From JABDGM01 sp046349975 (GTDB taxonomy: Bacteria; Planctomycetota; Planctomycetia; Pirellulales; Lacipirellulaceae), in contig JAXMBH010000011.1 in NCBI GenBank assembly GCA_046349975.1, positions 119,227 through 183,226 on the forward strand: 64,000 bases of DNA, given 5' to 3'. The notes beneath the pieces were generated by a model. It had not been told where the DNA came from. It saw only the letters and a program-made list of their open reading frames with translations, and searched no databases. Both the position numbers and the translations under genes were made by a program. Of this stretch, positions 43,003 through 50,591 are shown piece after piece (positions within the stretch are counted from its first letter, which is position 1; each line of letters opens with the position of its first letter).

Positions 43003-44859
43003 ATGTCGACGATTTCCGCCACCCAGCCCGTCAGTTCCAGCAAGATGCGCCGCACCGACGTCCGTAACATCGCGATTATCGCCCATGTCGACCATGGCAA
43101 GACCACGCTCGTCGATTGTCTGCTCCGTCAGAGCGGCGAGTTCCGCGCCAGCCAGCTCGTGGGCGAGTGCATTCTCGACTCCAACGACCTGGAGCGCGAA
43201 CGCGGCATCACGATCCTCGCCAAGAACATCGCCCTTCATTACAACGGCGTCAAAATCAACCTCATCGACACGCCCGGCCACGCCGACTTCGGCGGCGAAG
43301 TCGAACGCGTCCTTCGCATGGCCGACGGAGCGCTCGTCCTGGTCGACGCCGCCGAAGGTCCGATGCCCCAAACCCGTTATGTCCTGTCGAAGGCCCTCGA
43401 ATGCGGCCTCGTGCCCATCGTCGTCGTCAATAAGATCGACCGCCCCGACGCCCGCTCCCACGAAACGCTCGACGAAGCGTTCGAGCTGCTCATGGACCTC
43501 GGCGGGGAACACGTGCTCAGCGACTTCCCGCACATCTTCGCCACCAGCAAGGGCGGCTACGCCACCGACGACCCGGATGTACCCGGCGAATCCATGCGGC
43601 CGCTCTTCGACATGATGCTCGAAGCCATCCCCGGCCCCGAAATCGACGAAAACGCCCCGTTGCAAATGTTGGTGACCAACCTCGACTGGTCGGACTACGT
43701 CGGCCGCATCGCCGTCGGCCGCATTTACTCCGGCTCGATCAAGAAGGGCCAGCAGATCGCCCTCATGCAGGCCGACGACAAGTCGTCTACCGTGAAAGTC
43801 GCCGAGGTGCACGTCTTCGACAAGCTCGGCCGCGTCGAAGCCACCGAAGCCACCGCCGGCGACATCTGCGCGCTCGTCGGCATCGAAAAAGTCACCATCG
43901 GCGACACAGTAAGCGACCCCCTCGAACGCCGCGCCCTGCCACGCGTGCACGTCGACGAGCCTACCATCCAAATGGTGTTCAGCATCAACTCGTCGCCGTT
44001 CGTCGGCCGCGAAGGCAAGTACGTCACGAGCCAGCACCTCAACCAGCGGCTGCAGAAGGAACTCGAACGCAACGTCGCCCTCCGCGTCGAACCGGCCGGC
44101 GGCATGGACGCGTTCCAAGTCTTCGGCCGCGGCGTGCTCCACCTTTCGGTGCTCATCGAAACGATGCGCCGCGAAGGCTACGAGCTCTCAATCAGCAAGC
44201 CGCACGTGGTGCTGCACAAGAACAACGGTATCGTCGAAGAGCCGTTTGAAAGCCTCGTCGTCGAAGTGCCGCACGACAAGCTCGGCCCCGTGATGGAACT
44301 CGTTGGTGCCCGCCGCGGCCAGCTCATCGAAATGACCGCCCACGACAACTACACGTTCGTCAGCTTCTCGATTCCCGCTCGAGGCCTCATCGGCCTCCGC
44401 ACCCGCCTCCTGAACGCGACCCAAGGCACAGCCGTCATCCATCACCGCTTCGAGAAGTTCGCTCCCGCGGAAGGCGACATCCCCGATCGCCCCAACGGTG
44501 TGCTCGTCTCGATGTGTACTGGCACAGTAAACGCCTACGCTCTCGACACGCTGCAAGAACGCAGCGAACTGTTCGTGAGCCCCGGCGACGATGTGTACGA
44601 AGGCATGATCGTCGGCGAAAACGCCCGCGACGACGATATGGCCGTCAATCCGACCAAGGAAAAGAAGCTCACCAACATGCGAGCGAGCGGCACCGACAAG
44701 AACATCCTCTTGAAACCGCCCCGCATCATGTCGCTCGAAATGGCCCTCGAATACATCGAAGAGGACGAGCTGGTGGAGGTTACGCCCACGAAAATCCGCC
44801 TTCGCAAGAAGATCCTCAAAGAAACCGACCGTCGCCGCCTGGCCCGACAAGGAGTATGA
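43003..44859 (+). CDS. typA: translational GTPase TypA/BipA
   Basis: 618 residues, ribosome-associated GTPase involved in 50S assembly and stress or cold adaptation. G-motifs: AHVDHGKTTL (G1), ERGITI (G2), DTPGHADFGG (G3), NKIDRPDA (G4). Domain II starts near LQMLVTNLDWSDYVGRIAVG. The EF-G-like domains III/V are at about 310-400 (GREGKYVTSQHLNQRLQKEL, EPFESLVVEVPHDKLGPVME), and the unique C-terminal domain includes MTAHDNYTFVSFSIPARGLI and VVEVTPTKIRLRKK-type end. The first ~14 residues before MRRTDVRNIAII are an extension; an ATG at 43045 is an alternative start. Convergent with the next gene, 11 bases apart. Confidence 0.97.
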   Translation: MSTISATQPVSSSKMRRTDVRNIAIIAHVDHGKTTLVDCLLRQSGEFRASQLVGECILDSNDLERERGITILAKNIALHYNGVKINLIDTPGHADFGGEVERVLRMADGALVLVDAAEGPMPQTRYVLSKALECGLVPIVVVNKIDRPDARSHETLDEAFELLMDLGGEHVLSDFPHIFATSKGGYATDDPDVPGESMRPLFDMMLEAIPGPEIDENAPLQMLVTNLDWSDYVGRIAVGRIYSGSIKKGQQIALMQADDKSSTVKVAEVHVFDKLGRVEATEATAGDICALVGIEKVTIGDTVSDPLERRALPRVHVDEPTIQMVFSINSSPFVGREGKYVTSQHLNQRLQKELERNVALRVEPAGGMDAFQVFGRGVLHLSVLIETMRREGYELSISKPHVVLHKNNGIVEEPFESLVVEVPHDKLGPVMELVGARRGQLIEMTAHDNYTFVSFSIPARGLIGLRTRLLNATQGTAVIHHRFEKFAPAEGDIPDRPNGVLVSMCTGTVNAYALDTLQERSELFVSPGDDVYEGMIVGENARDDDMAVNPTKEKKLTNMRASGTDKNILLKPPRIMSLEMALEYIEEDELVEVTPTKIRLRKKILKETDRRRLARQGV

Positions 44860-44870
44860 ACTGACCACAA

Positions 44871-46133
44871 TTACCGCGAGCTGGCAATTTCGCGGACGCC
44901 GCTAATGAGTCGATCAACTTCATCCGTCGTGGTATAGCAAGCACACCCAGCACGAACCAAACCTTCCTTGCCAAGGCCATAGCGTTCAACAACCGTCGCC
45001 GCGTAGAAATCGCCATGCGACACAAACACGCCACGTTCAGCCAACTGCCGCGCAACCTCACCCGCTAGCACACCCTCCACCGCGAATGCCACCGTCGAAG
45101 TCCGTGCAGCGTCGGGCTGCGGGCCGTACAACCTGACGCCTTCGACGGCTGCGAGCCCGTTCCAAAGCTGATGCGTCAGCTCGCTGCACCTTTCATGCAT
45201 AGCCTGCATCGCCGCGGCAAGCTGCCTCCTCCGCGAGGGACCTTTTGCGAGCGACGCCAGAAAGTCAACAGCCGCTGCCGCGCCGGCAATGCCTTCGTGA
45301 TTGAGCGTACCCGTTTCGGCCCGCTCCGGGGCGGTCGTCGGCGCCGGGCGCACCTTCGCGAACGGCAACGACTCGAGCAACTCCTGCCGGCACCACAGCA
45401 CGCCGATGTGCGGCCCGTAGAACTTGTACGCGGAACACACCAGAAAATCACAACCCATCGCTCGTACATCGACCAAGTTATGCGGCGCGTAGTGTACGGC
45501 GTCCACAAACACACGTGCGCCAACCTTATGAGCCAATTCCGCACCGCGGCGGACATCCGTGATCGTGCCAAGTGCGTTCGACGCCGCCCCAATCGCCACC
45601 AGCTTCGTCTGCGACGTCAGCTTCTGCTCGAAGTCATCCCAATCCAATGCTCCTGTCTTCAGATCGAACTTGACGACTTGAAGTGTGCAGCCAGTCTCGG
45701 CGGCAAGGGCTTGCCAAGGGCCCACGTTCGCATGATGGTCGAGTTCGGTGACGACAACTTCATCCTCAGCAGCCGTTTCCCGAGCCAGTGCTCGCGAAAC
45801 GTGAAAGGCGAGCGTGGTTGCATTCGCACCGAACACGATTTCACTCGGCGATCCGCCGAGAAAATCGGCAACCGCTTCGCGCGCGGCGGTAAGGATCCCG
45901 TCCGTCTCAGCGCTAGTTGGATAGTTCCAGTGGGTGTTCGCGTTATGATGGTAAAGATAATTGGCCACGGCGTCGCCCACGCTCCGCGGCACCTGTGTGC
46001 CGCCGGGACCATCGAAGTAGGCGACCGTGTGACCCCGGTGCTTGCGGCCAAGTGCGGGGAATTGCTCGCGAATGTACTCAATACTGGCCACGGTTGCCGA
46101 TGCAGAAATGGGCGTCCTTGCGGTTTGACTCAT
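44871..46133 (-). CDS. cysteine desulfurase-like aminotransferase class V protein
   Basis: 420 residues, PLP enzyme of the SufS/CsdA superfamily, resembling the 'cysteine desulfurase-like' branch. Start region YIREQFPALGRKHRGHTVAYFDGPGGTQVP; EIVFGANATTLAFHVSRAL; ELDHHANVGPW (PLP-stacking His); VFVDAVHYAPHNLVDV (PLP Asp); Schiff-base Lys in CSAYKFYGPHIGVLW. The usual RxGxHC catalytic-cysteine segment is not seen in its normal form; the end reads VRAGCACYTTTDEVDRLI, with a Cys at a shifted position. Actual desulfurase activity is therefore doubtful. It is last of a minus-strand pair with the PQQ gene 48 bases upstream. Confidence 0.88.
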   Translation of the reverse strand: MSQTARTPISASATVASIEYIREQFPALGRKHRGHTVAYFDGPGGTQVPRSVGDAVANYLYHHNANTHWNYPTSAETDGILTAAREAVADFLGGSPSEIVFGANATTLAFHVSRALARETAAEDEVVVTELDHHANVGPWQALAAETGCTLQVVKFDLKTGALDWDDFEQKLTSQTKLVAIGAASNALGTITDVRRGAELAHKVGARVFVDAVHYAPHNLVDVRAMGCDFLVCSAYKFYGPHIGVLWCRQELLESLPFAKVRPAPTTAPERAETGTLNHEGIAGAAAAVDFLASLAKGPSRRRQLAAAMQAMHERCSELTHQLWNGLAAVEGVRLYGPQPDAARTSTVAFAVEGVLAGEVARQLAERGVFVSHGDFYAATVVERYGLGKEGLVRAGCACYTTTDEVDRLISGVREIASSR

Positions 46134-46181
46134 AATGTAAGGAGATGCCTAGCGCAGTGTTTACGGAGGGATACTCTGGTC

Positions 46182-48023
46182 TCAGTTCGCCGCCGGCGCC
46201 CCGTCCTTGGTCGGCAATTCATACACGGCCATTTCTTCGCCGTTGCGGAGGAAAACCCGGTTGCCGGCGACGACCGGACCGTTCCAGGTCTTGCCTTCAA
46301 TCGCCTGGAAGCGGCCGAGTTCTTTGTATCCTGCGCGGTCGGCCGATACCAGGATGACATCGCCTTTTTCCGTAGACACGAGCAGCAGGTCTTGGTTGGC
46401 GAGAAGCACCACTTGCCCGTGACCGAGCCGCCCCTTCTTCCACAGTCGTTCACCGCTGGCGAGGTCGATACAACACAAAACGCCGTCGTTAAGACCGAAC
46501 AGCAAGCCGTCGTGGAGCACGAAGTCACTGAAGCCGGCGCGAAGGTTGTTACTGGTCCAAGCCGGTTCCACATGCCACTGGTCCCCATCATGGGTAATCT
46601 TGAGGCGTGTGATTCCCGGTTCCATGTTGTAGATAACCGAATCGTCTGGACCAATGTGCGGTTGCAGCATCGGCATCGCCAGCTCGGTGGGATTCGGCGC
46701 TTTCCACAACGGCGCACCGTCGGCGATGTTAAAGCTCGTCAGCGATTGCGTGTCGTGCATCAGCACTTGCTTTTGGCCATGCAGCGTGGCAAGCTGCGGC
46801 GAGCTGTACGACTGCTTACCAGCCGGCCGCGACCAAGCGAGTTTGCCGTCTTCCGCGTGATAGGCGAGCAGGCATTTATCTTTCGTGCCGCCGACGAATA
46901 CGATGACAAGACCGTCAACCACCAGTGGCGAGACGGAGTACCCCCACGTGGGCATCTCGGCGGCAGTGACCTCGCCGTCGGCCAAGCAATCGTGGCTCCA
47001 TATGACGACGCCGGTTGTCGGTTCAAGGCAATTGAGCGTGGCTTTCGCGCCGTACGCATAGATGCGGCCATTTGCGAATGTTGGTGTGCCGCGTGGTCCG
47101 GGGCCGGCGAGTGCTTCTTCGAAGCGCTGTTCGTCCTGATGGACCCACAGTTCGTCGCCTGTGTTGGCGTCGTAGCAGGTGACCACTTCGTATTTGTCGC
47201 GTTGTTCTTGCGTCACGACGTGGCCGTCAACGACGATCAAGCCAGACCAGGCGGGACCAACTTTGCGGCGCCAGAGTTGCTTCGGGGGCGATGCGGTCCA
47301 GTCGGTCGAGATATGGGTGTCGTGGATGACACCGTCGCGGCTGGGCCCGCGGAATTCAAGGGTGTCGGTCGCGAGTGGCGTCCAGCGCGCGGTAGGTTTG
47401 TCCGAGCCGGCGTGGGTGGAGGCTGCAGGTGGGACCGCGGCGTGGCCGCCGCCGCTAGACGCGACACGATTTGCAGTCGAGAGGAAGTCTTGTTCTTTGG
47501 TGGGTCGCCACCGCCAGCTGGTTTCGGCTTGTTGGCTGGCGTCGAGCCCATCGAACCGGACAAGTGTGAAGTAGCCAAAGGCAAGCAGCATCGCGATGCA
47601 GAAGCCAAGGCGTTGATGGATCGGCTTCATGCTGCGGGCCACGACGACCCACGCGAGCCACGCTGTGAGGATGGTCGGCAACGATGCCAGGAACATGAAG
47701 AATGGATTCCGCATGACGCCGGTGGCGGCGCAGCAGGCGAGGATGCTGAGGATGAGCGCGACTGCGATTGCTGCGAGCCTATCTCGCCAAGGAATCGCGG
47801 AACGGCTCAGCCACCAGGCAATGAAAGCTATGAGTGCGAGCACGTAGCTAATAAGGAGCGACGCGAAGCGGATGCCGCCCGAAAGCTCGTAGTGATGGTT
47901 GACATAAATGAAAGCCCAGAAGAGGGCGATCAGGACGACGGCGGGCCACACGCGGAATTTGGCGCGGGCATCACGCGACGCTGGCGAGACGACAGTGCTT
48001 TCGATGGCGGCGGTATTACTCAT
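46182..48023 (-). CDS. membrane-anchored PQQ-type beta-propeller protein
   Basis: 613 residues. The N-terminal 180 residues contain about six hydrophobic helices (WPAVVLIALFWAFIYVNH, FASLLISYVLALIAFIAWWL, LAAIAVALILSILACCAATG, FFMFLASLPTILTAWLAWVV, LGFCIAMLLAFGYFTLV). A PQQ-like eight-blade propeller occupies about 235-600 with repeated A-x-D-x-x-T-G-x-x-W-type turns (CYDANTGDELWVHQDE, CLEPTTGVVIWSHDCLADG, CIDLASGERLWKKGRLG). No PQQ-dehydrogenase catalytic residues stand out; such proteins often act as envelope scaffolds (BamB-like). It probably forms a transcript with the cysteine-desulfurase-like gene. Confidence 0.85.
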   Translation of the reverse strand: MSNTAAIESTVVSPASRDARAKFRVWPAVVLIALFWAFIYVNHHYELSGGIRFASLLISYVLALIAFIAWWLSRSAIPWRDRLAAIAVALILSILACCAATGVMRNPFFMFLASLPTILTAWLAWVVVARSMKPIHQRLGFCIAMLLAFGYFTLVRFDGLDASQQAETSWRWRPTKEQDFLSTANRVASSGGGHAAVPPAASTHAGSDKPTARWTPLATDTLEFRGPSRDGVIHDTHISTDWTASPPKQLWRRKVGPAWSGLIVVDGHVVTQEQRDKYEVVTCYDANTGDELWVHQDEQRFEEALAGPGPRGTPTFANGRIYAYGAKATLNCLEPTTGVVIWSHDCLADGEVTAAEMPTWGYSVSPLVVDGLVIVFVGGTKDKCLLAYHAEDGKLAWSRPAGKQSYSSPQLATLHGQKQVLMHDTQSLTSFNIADGAPLWKAPNPTELAMPMLQPHIGPDDSVIYNMEPGITRLKITHDGDQWHVEPAWTSNNLRAGFSDFVLHDGLLFGLNDGVLCCIDLASGERLWKKGRLGHGQVVLLANQDLLLVSTEKGDVILVSADRAGYKELGRFQAIEGKTWNGPVVAGNRVFLRNGEEMAVYELPTKDGAPAAN

Positions 48024-48131
48024 GGGGTAGGCAACTCTTGCAGTTTCGTTATCCGGCCTAAGTGTCTTGTTGGGTGGACTCCGGGCCGCGTGGCGGTGCG
48101 GCTACTGGCACGCTCTACTTCGCGGCTTGTT

Positions 48132-48962
48132 CTAACGGCGCCTCCAGGCGGCGGCTTCTTCGCCGTCGAGGCGGAGCGTGAGACACTTCGCGCTGCCGCC
48201 GGCTTTGACGAACTCGTCGAGCGGTGTGGCGACGGGTTCGTAGCCGCGGGCGGCGAGCGCGGCGTGAAGGCGGTCGCAGCCGGTGTTCGTGATCACGCGT
48301 TTGCCGATGACGACGGCGTTGCACGCGAAGCGCTCGGCTTCCTCGCGCTCGACCTCCAACAACAACGGTACGTGCGAGCGAATTGCTCGTTGTCCATATT
48401 CATCGAAGGCGGCGGAGTACCAAATTGCTTCCGTCGCGCTCAGCGGGCAGAAGCACGTGTCAAGGTGATAGTAGCGGGCGTCAATGAGTTCAACGGGAAT
48501 CACGCGGCAGCCGAGCAGGCGGCCAATTTGCTGATGGCCGGCGGCGTCGCTGCGCATGCGGTAACCGGCGTAGAGCGTGTCACCGCAGAAAAGGGCGTCG
48601 CCTGCGCCTTCGAAGCTAAAGTTTTCGGGGACATCGACGACTGTGAAGCCGTTTTGCTGGAACCAGTGGCGGTTGTAAGGCTCCTCGCCCTGCCGCTGGC
48701 GGTGGCGGAAGCGAGAGAGCAGGGCTTTTTCGCCAAAGATCATCGCAGCGTTCGCGGTGAAGACCAAGTCTGGCAGGCCTTCGACGGGTTCGAGCAGCGA
48801 GACTTTGGCACCGGCCGATTGGATGTGTTGGTAAAGTGCGTTCCATTGTTCGACCGCCACGGCACGCTCGCTCTGGCGCGACATATCCATCCACGGATTG
48901 ATCTCGTAGTGGATGCCGTAGAAATCGGGCGGACACATGAGCACGTGGGGAGTGGTGGGCAT
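48132..48962 (-). CDS. arginine dihydrolase-like enzyme (ArgZ/AgrE N-domain type)
   Basis: 276 residues of the guanidino-group-modifying fold. The start HVLMCPPDFYGIHYEINPWM matches the cyanobacterial arginine dihydrolase ArgZ and the N-terminal half of AgrE, which convert arginine to ornithine, ammonia and CO2. Likely catalytic residues: Asn in EINPW, Asn in VFTANAAM, Glu/Asp in FEGAGDALF, His in YYHLDTCFCPL, and the nucleophile Cys in GGSAKCLTLRL near the C-terminus. No signal peptide. There is no Shine-Dalgarno; instead a 30-base dispersed element abuts the ATG. It lies 54 bases downstream of the ornithine-cyclodeaminase-like gene, which is fused to this domain in AgrE. Confidence 0.88.
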   Translation of the reverse strand: MPTTPHVLMCPPDFYGIHYEINPWMDMSRQSERAVAVEQWNALYQHIQSAGAKVSLLEPVEGLPDLVFTANAAMIFGEKALLSRFRHRQRQGEEPYNRHWFQQNGFTVVDVPENFSFEGAGDALFCGDTLYAGYRMRSDAAGHQQIGRLLGCRVIPVELIDARYYHLDTCFCPLSATEAIWYSAAFDEYGQRAIRSHVPLLLEVEREEAERFACNAVVIGKRVITNTGCDRLHAALAARGYEPVATPLDEFVKAGGSAKCLTLRLDGEEAAAWRRR

Positions 48963-48965
48963 GAA

Positions 48966-48999
48966 TTCGAGTGCGGAAGGCGGAGTGGGGCGTGCGGCA
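48966..48999 (-). repeat. dispersed CACTCCGC-type element abutting a start codon, copy 2
   Basis: On the minus strand CCGCACGCCCCACTCCGCCT followed by TCCGCACTCGAA, then TTC and the ATG at 48962. It matches the plus-strand element at 40576-40615 with one mismatch over its core (CACTCCCC becomes CACGCCCC). Confidence 0.8.
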
Positions 49000-49016
49000 G
49001 GAGGACAATTTCGCGC

Positions 49017-50324
49017 TTACATCTCCATGAGTTGGACTTCTTGGACCAGCGCGCGGAGAAAGGGTTCGACGTCGGTAACGAGGCCGAGAGTTTGGAAGCT
49101 GCCGCGGTCGCTGAGCTTGATCACCGTCGACGGGTTGATGTCGACGCAAACGACCTTGACCCAGGCCGGGAGCAGGTTGCCGACGGCAACAGAGTGGAGC
49201 ATAGTCGCGATCATGAGGCAGAACGTGACATCGCGAACTTTCCCGCGCATCAGGCGCTGGGCTTCGAGCGTATCGGTAATGACATCGGGCAGAGGGCCGT
49301 CGTCGCGGATGCTGCCGGCGAGCAGGAAGTCGACGTTGTGGCGGATGCATTCGTACATGATGCCGGACTTCAGCGTGCCGTCTTTCACCGCGTTGCGGAG
49401 AGAACCGCAGCGGCGGATGCGATTGATCGTGCGGAGGTGATGTTCGTGCCCCGCTTCGGCAAGACTGGCGTCGGCGAGGTGCACGCCCAGGCTGGTGCCA
49501 AAGAGCGAGTGTTCGATGTCGTGCGTGGCGAGGGCGTTGCCGGCGAAAAGTTTGTTGACATAGCCGCCACGAATCAGCTGACAGATCGTAGGCCCGCTGC
49601 CGGTGTGAACAATCGCGGGCCCGCCCACGATGAGCGTCTTGCCGCCGCCACGCCGGTTCTTCACGAGGTCGCGGGCGATCTCCTGCATGAGTGCAGTCTT
49701 CGGCTTTTCAGTCGACACGCCGCTCGACATAAACGTAAAGTCGCTGCGGACGTTTGTCCGTTCGACCGGGATGACGCGGACACCCATGTGGCCGCACACG
49801 ACCGGCATGCCGCGGCGGATTTCGGTCATCGGGATGCAGCGAGGCGTGAGGAGCGAGGAGCGAGGAGCGAGACCGGCGGAACTAGACGCAACGGATTTAC
49901 CCTCCGCTCCTCGCTCCACGCTCCCTGCTTCGACGACGATGCCGCAGTCCATTTCTTGATCTGCGACGGGGGTCCATTTGCCGTCGAGGCGGATTTCGGT
50001 GCGCTGGTTCGTGGTGCTGTAGAAGCCCTCAGGAAAAGCGCCGTCCATGTCGGCTGCGACGAGATGACAATCCCGTTTGGTGGTCGGCACGGCGCCGTGG
50101 TCAGCGATTTGGGCCAGGATCGTCTGCATCCGCTGGGGCGTATCGGCCTGAACTTCGATCACGGCATTGCTGGGATCGTGCCGCGACTGGCCGATGGCGA
50201 TCTTGGCGATGCGGAATTTGCCGCCGTTGGCGGTAATGGTGTCGAGAACCTTGGGCAGGATGAGACTATCGATGATATGGCCGGAGATTTCGATCTCTTC
50301 GATGATTTGTGCGGCGGTGCTCAT
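49017..50324 (-). CDS. TIGR00300-type LOR/SDH domain protein, probable ornithine cyclodeaminase
   Basis: 435 residues. Family signature at the start (EIEISGHIIDSLILPKVLDTI, FRIAKIAIGQSRHDPSNAVI) and in the middle (LIVGGPAIVHTGSGPTICQL, NKLFAGNALATHDIEHSLFGT). This matches the LOR/SDH conserved domain whose archaeal member is an ornithine cyclodeaminase and which is the C-terminal half of AgrE, making proline from ornithine with NAD. It is paired with the arginine-dihydrolase-like gene, so the two would take arginine to proline. The protein is longer than usual: about 30 extra residues (131-162, GSVERGAEGKSVASSSAG onward) are encoded by a palindromic DNA insertion. Confidence 0.9.
   Translation of the reverse strand: MSTAAQIIEEIEISGHIIDSLILPKVLDTITANGGKFRIAKIAIGQSRHDPSNAVIEVQADTPQRMQTILAQIADHGAVPTTKRDCHLVAADMDGAFPEGFYSTTNQRTEIRLDGKWTPVADQEMDCGIVVEAGSVERGAEGKSVASSSAGLAPRSSLLTPRCIPMTEIRRGMPVVCGHMGVRVIPVERTNVRSDFTFMSSGVSTEKPKTALMQEIARDLVKNRRGGGKTLIVGGPAIVHTGSGPTICQLIRGGYVNKLFAGNALATHDIEHSLFGTSLGVHLADASLAEAGHEHHLRTINRIRRCGSLRNAVKDGTLKSGIMYECIRHNVDFLLAGSIRDDGPLPDVITDTLEAQRLMRGKVRDVTFCLMIATMLHSVAVGNLLPAWVKVVCVDINPSTVIKLSDRGSFQTLGLVTDVEPFLRALVQEVQLMEM
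49838..49930 (-). repeat. palindromic element inserted in frame in the cyclodeaminase gene
   Basis: On the plus strand GAGGAGCGAGGAGCGAGGAG (within 49849-49871) faces CTCCGCTCCTCGCTCCACGC (49901-49920) across 30 bases. This forms a long imperfect inverted repeat of AGCG/CGCT units inside the coding sequence. Its length is a multiple of 3 and its reading frame is open, so the host gene stays intact with an extra Ser/Arg/Ala-rich loop. Confidence 0.75.
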
Positions 50325-50591
50325 GGGTTTTATAGCGATCGGGGTGGCGAGCCGGCTTTTCGTAAGTCGTGGAAAACCTTATACTTTCGAAGGATTTCAA
50401 GATTACACAAGGCCAATGGCGGACTGGCGCGAAAGTCAAGGCAAATCAATTCACAACACCGCAGCTCGCCCCAGCGAGCTTTAAGCAGCCCCGACCTCTC
50501 TTTTACTATGAGAGGAACATGATTCTGGCGGCCTCTTCAGCAAGGCAGGTGTTTCTTTTCGGGCAGCTACTCAATAATACGAAGCGAGATT

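Noticed and set aside
45171..50522. A 1783-codon open frame on the plus strand, the longest in the window.
   Set aside because: It runs antisense through the whole or part of four minus-strand genes that have clear protein motifs (cysteine-desulfurase-like, PQQ propeller, arginine dihydrolase-like, LOR/SDH). Its product has no recognisable domain, and the openness is explained by GC-rich codon usage of those genes.
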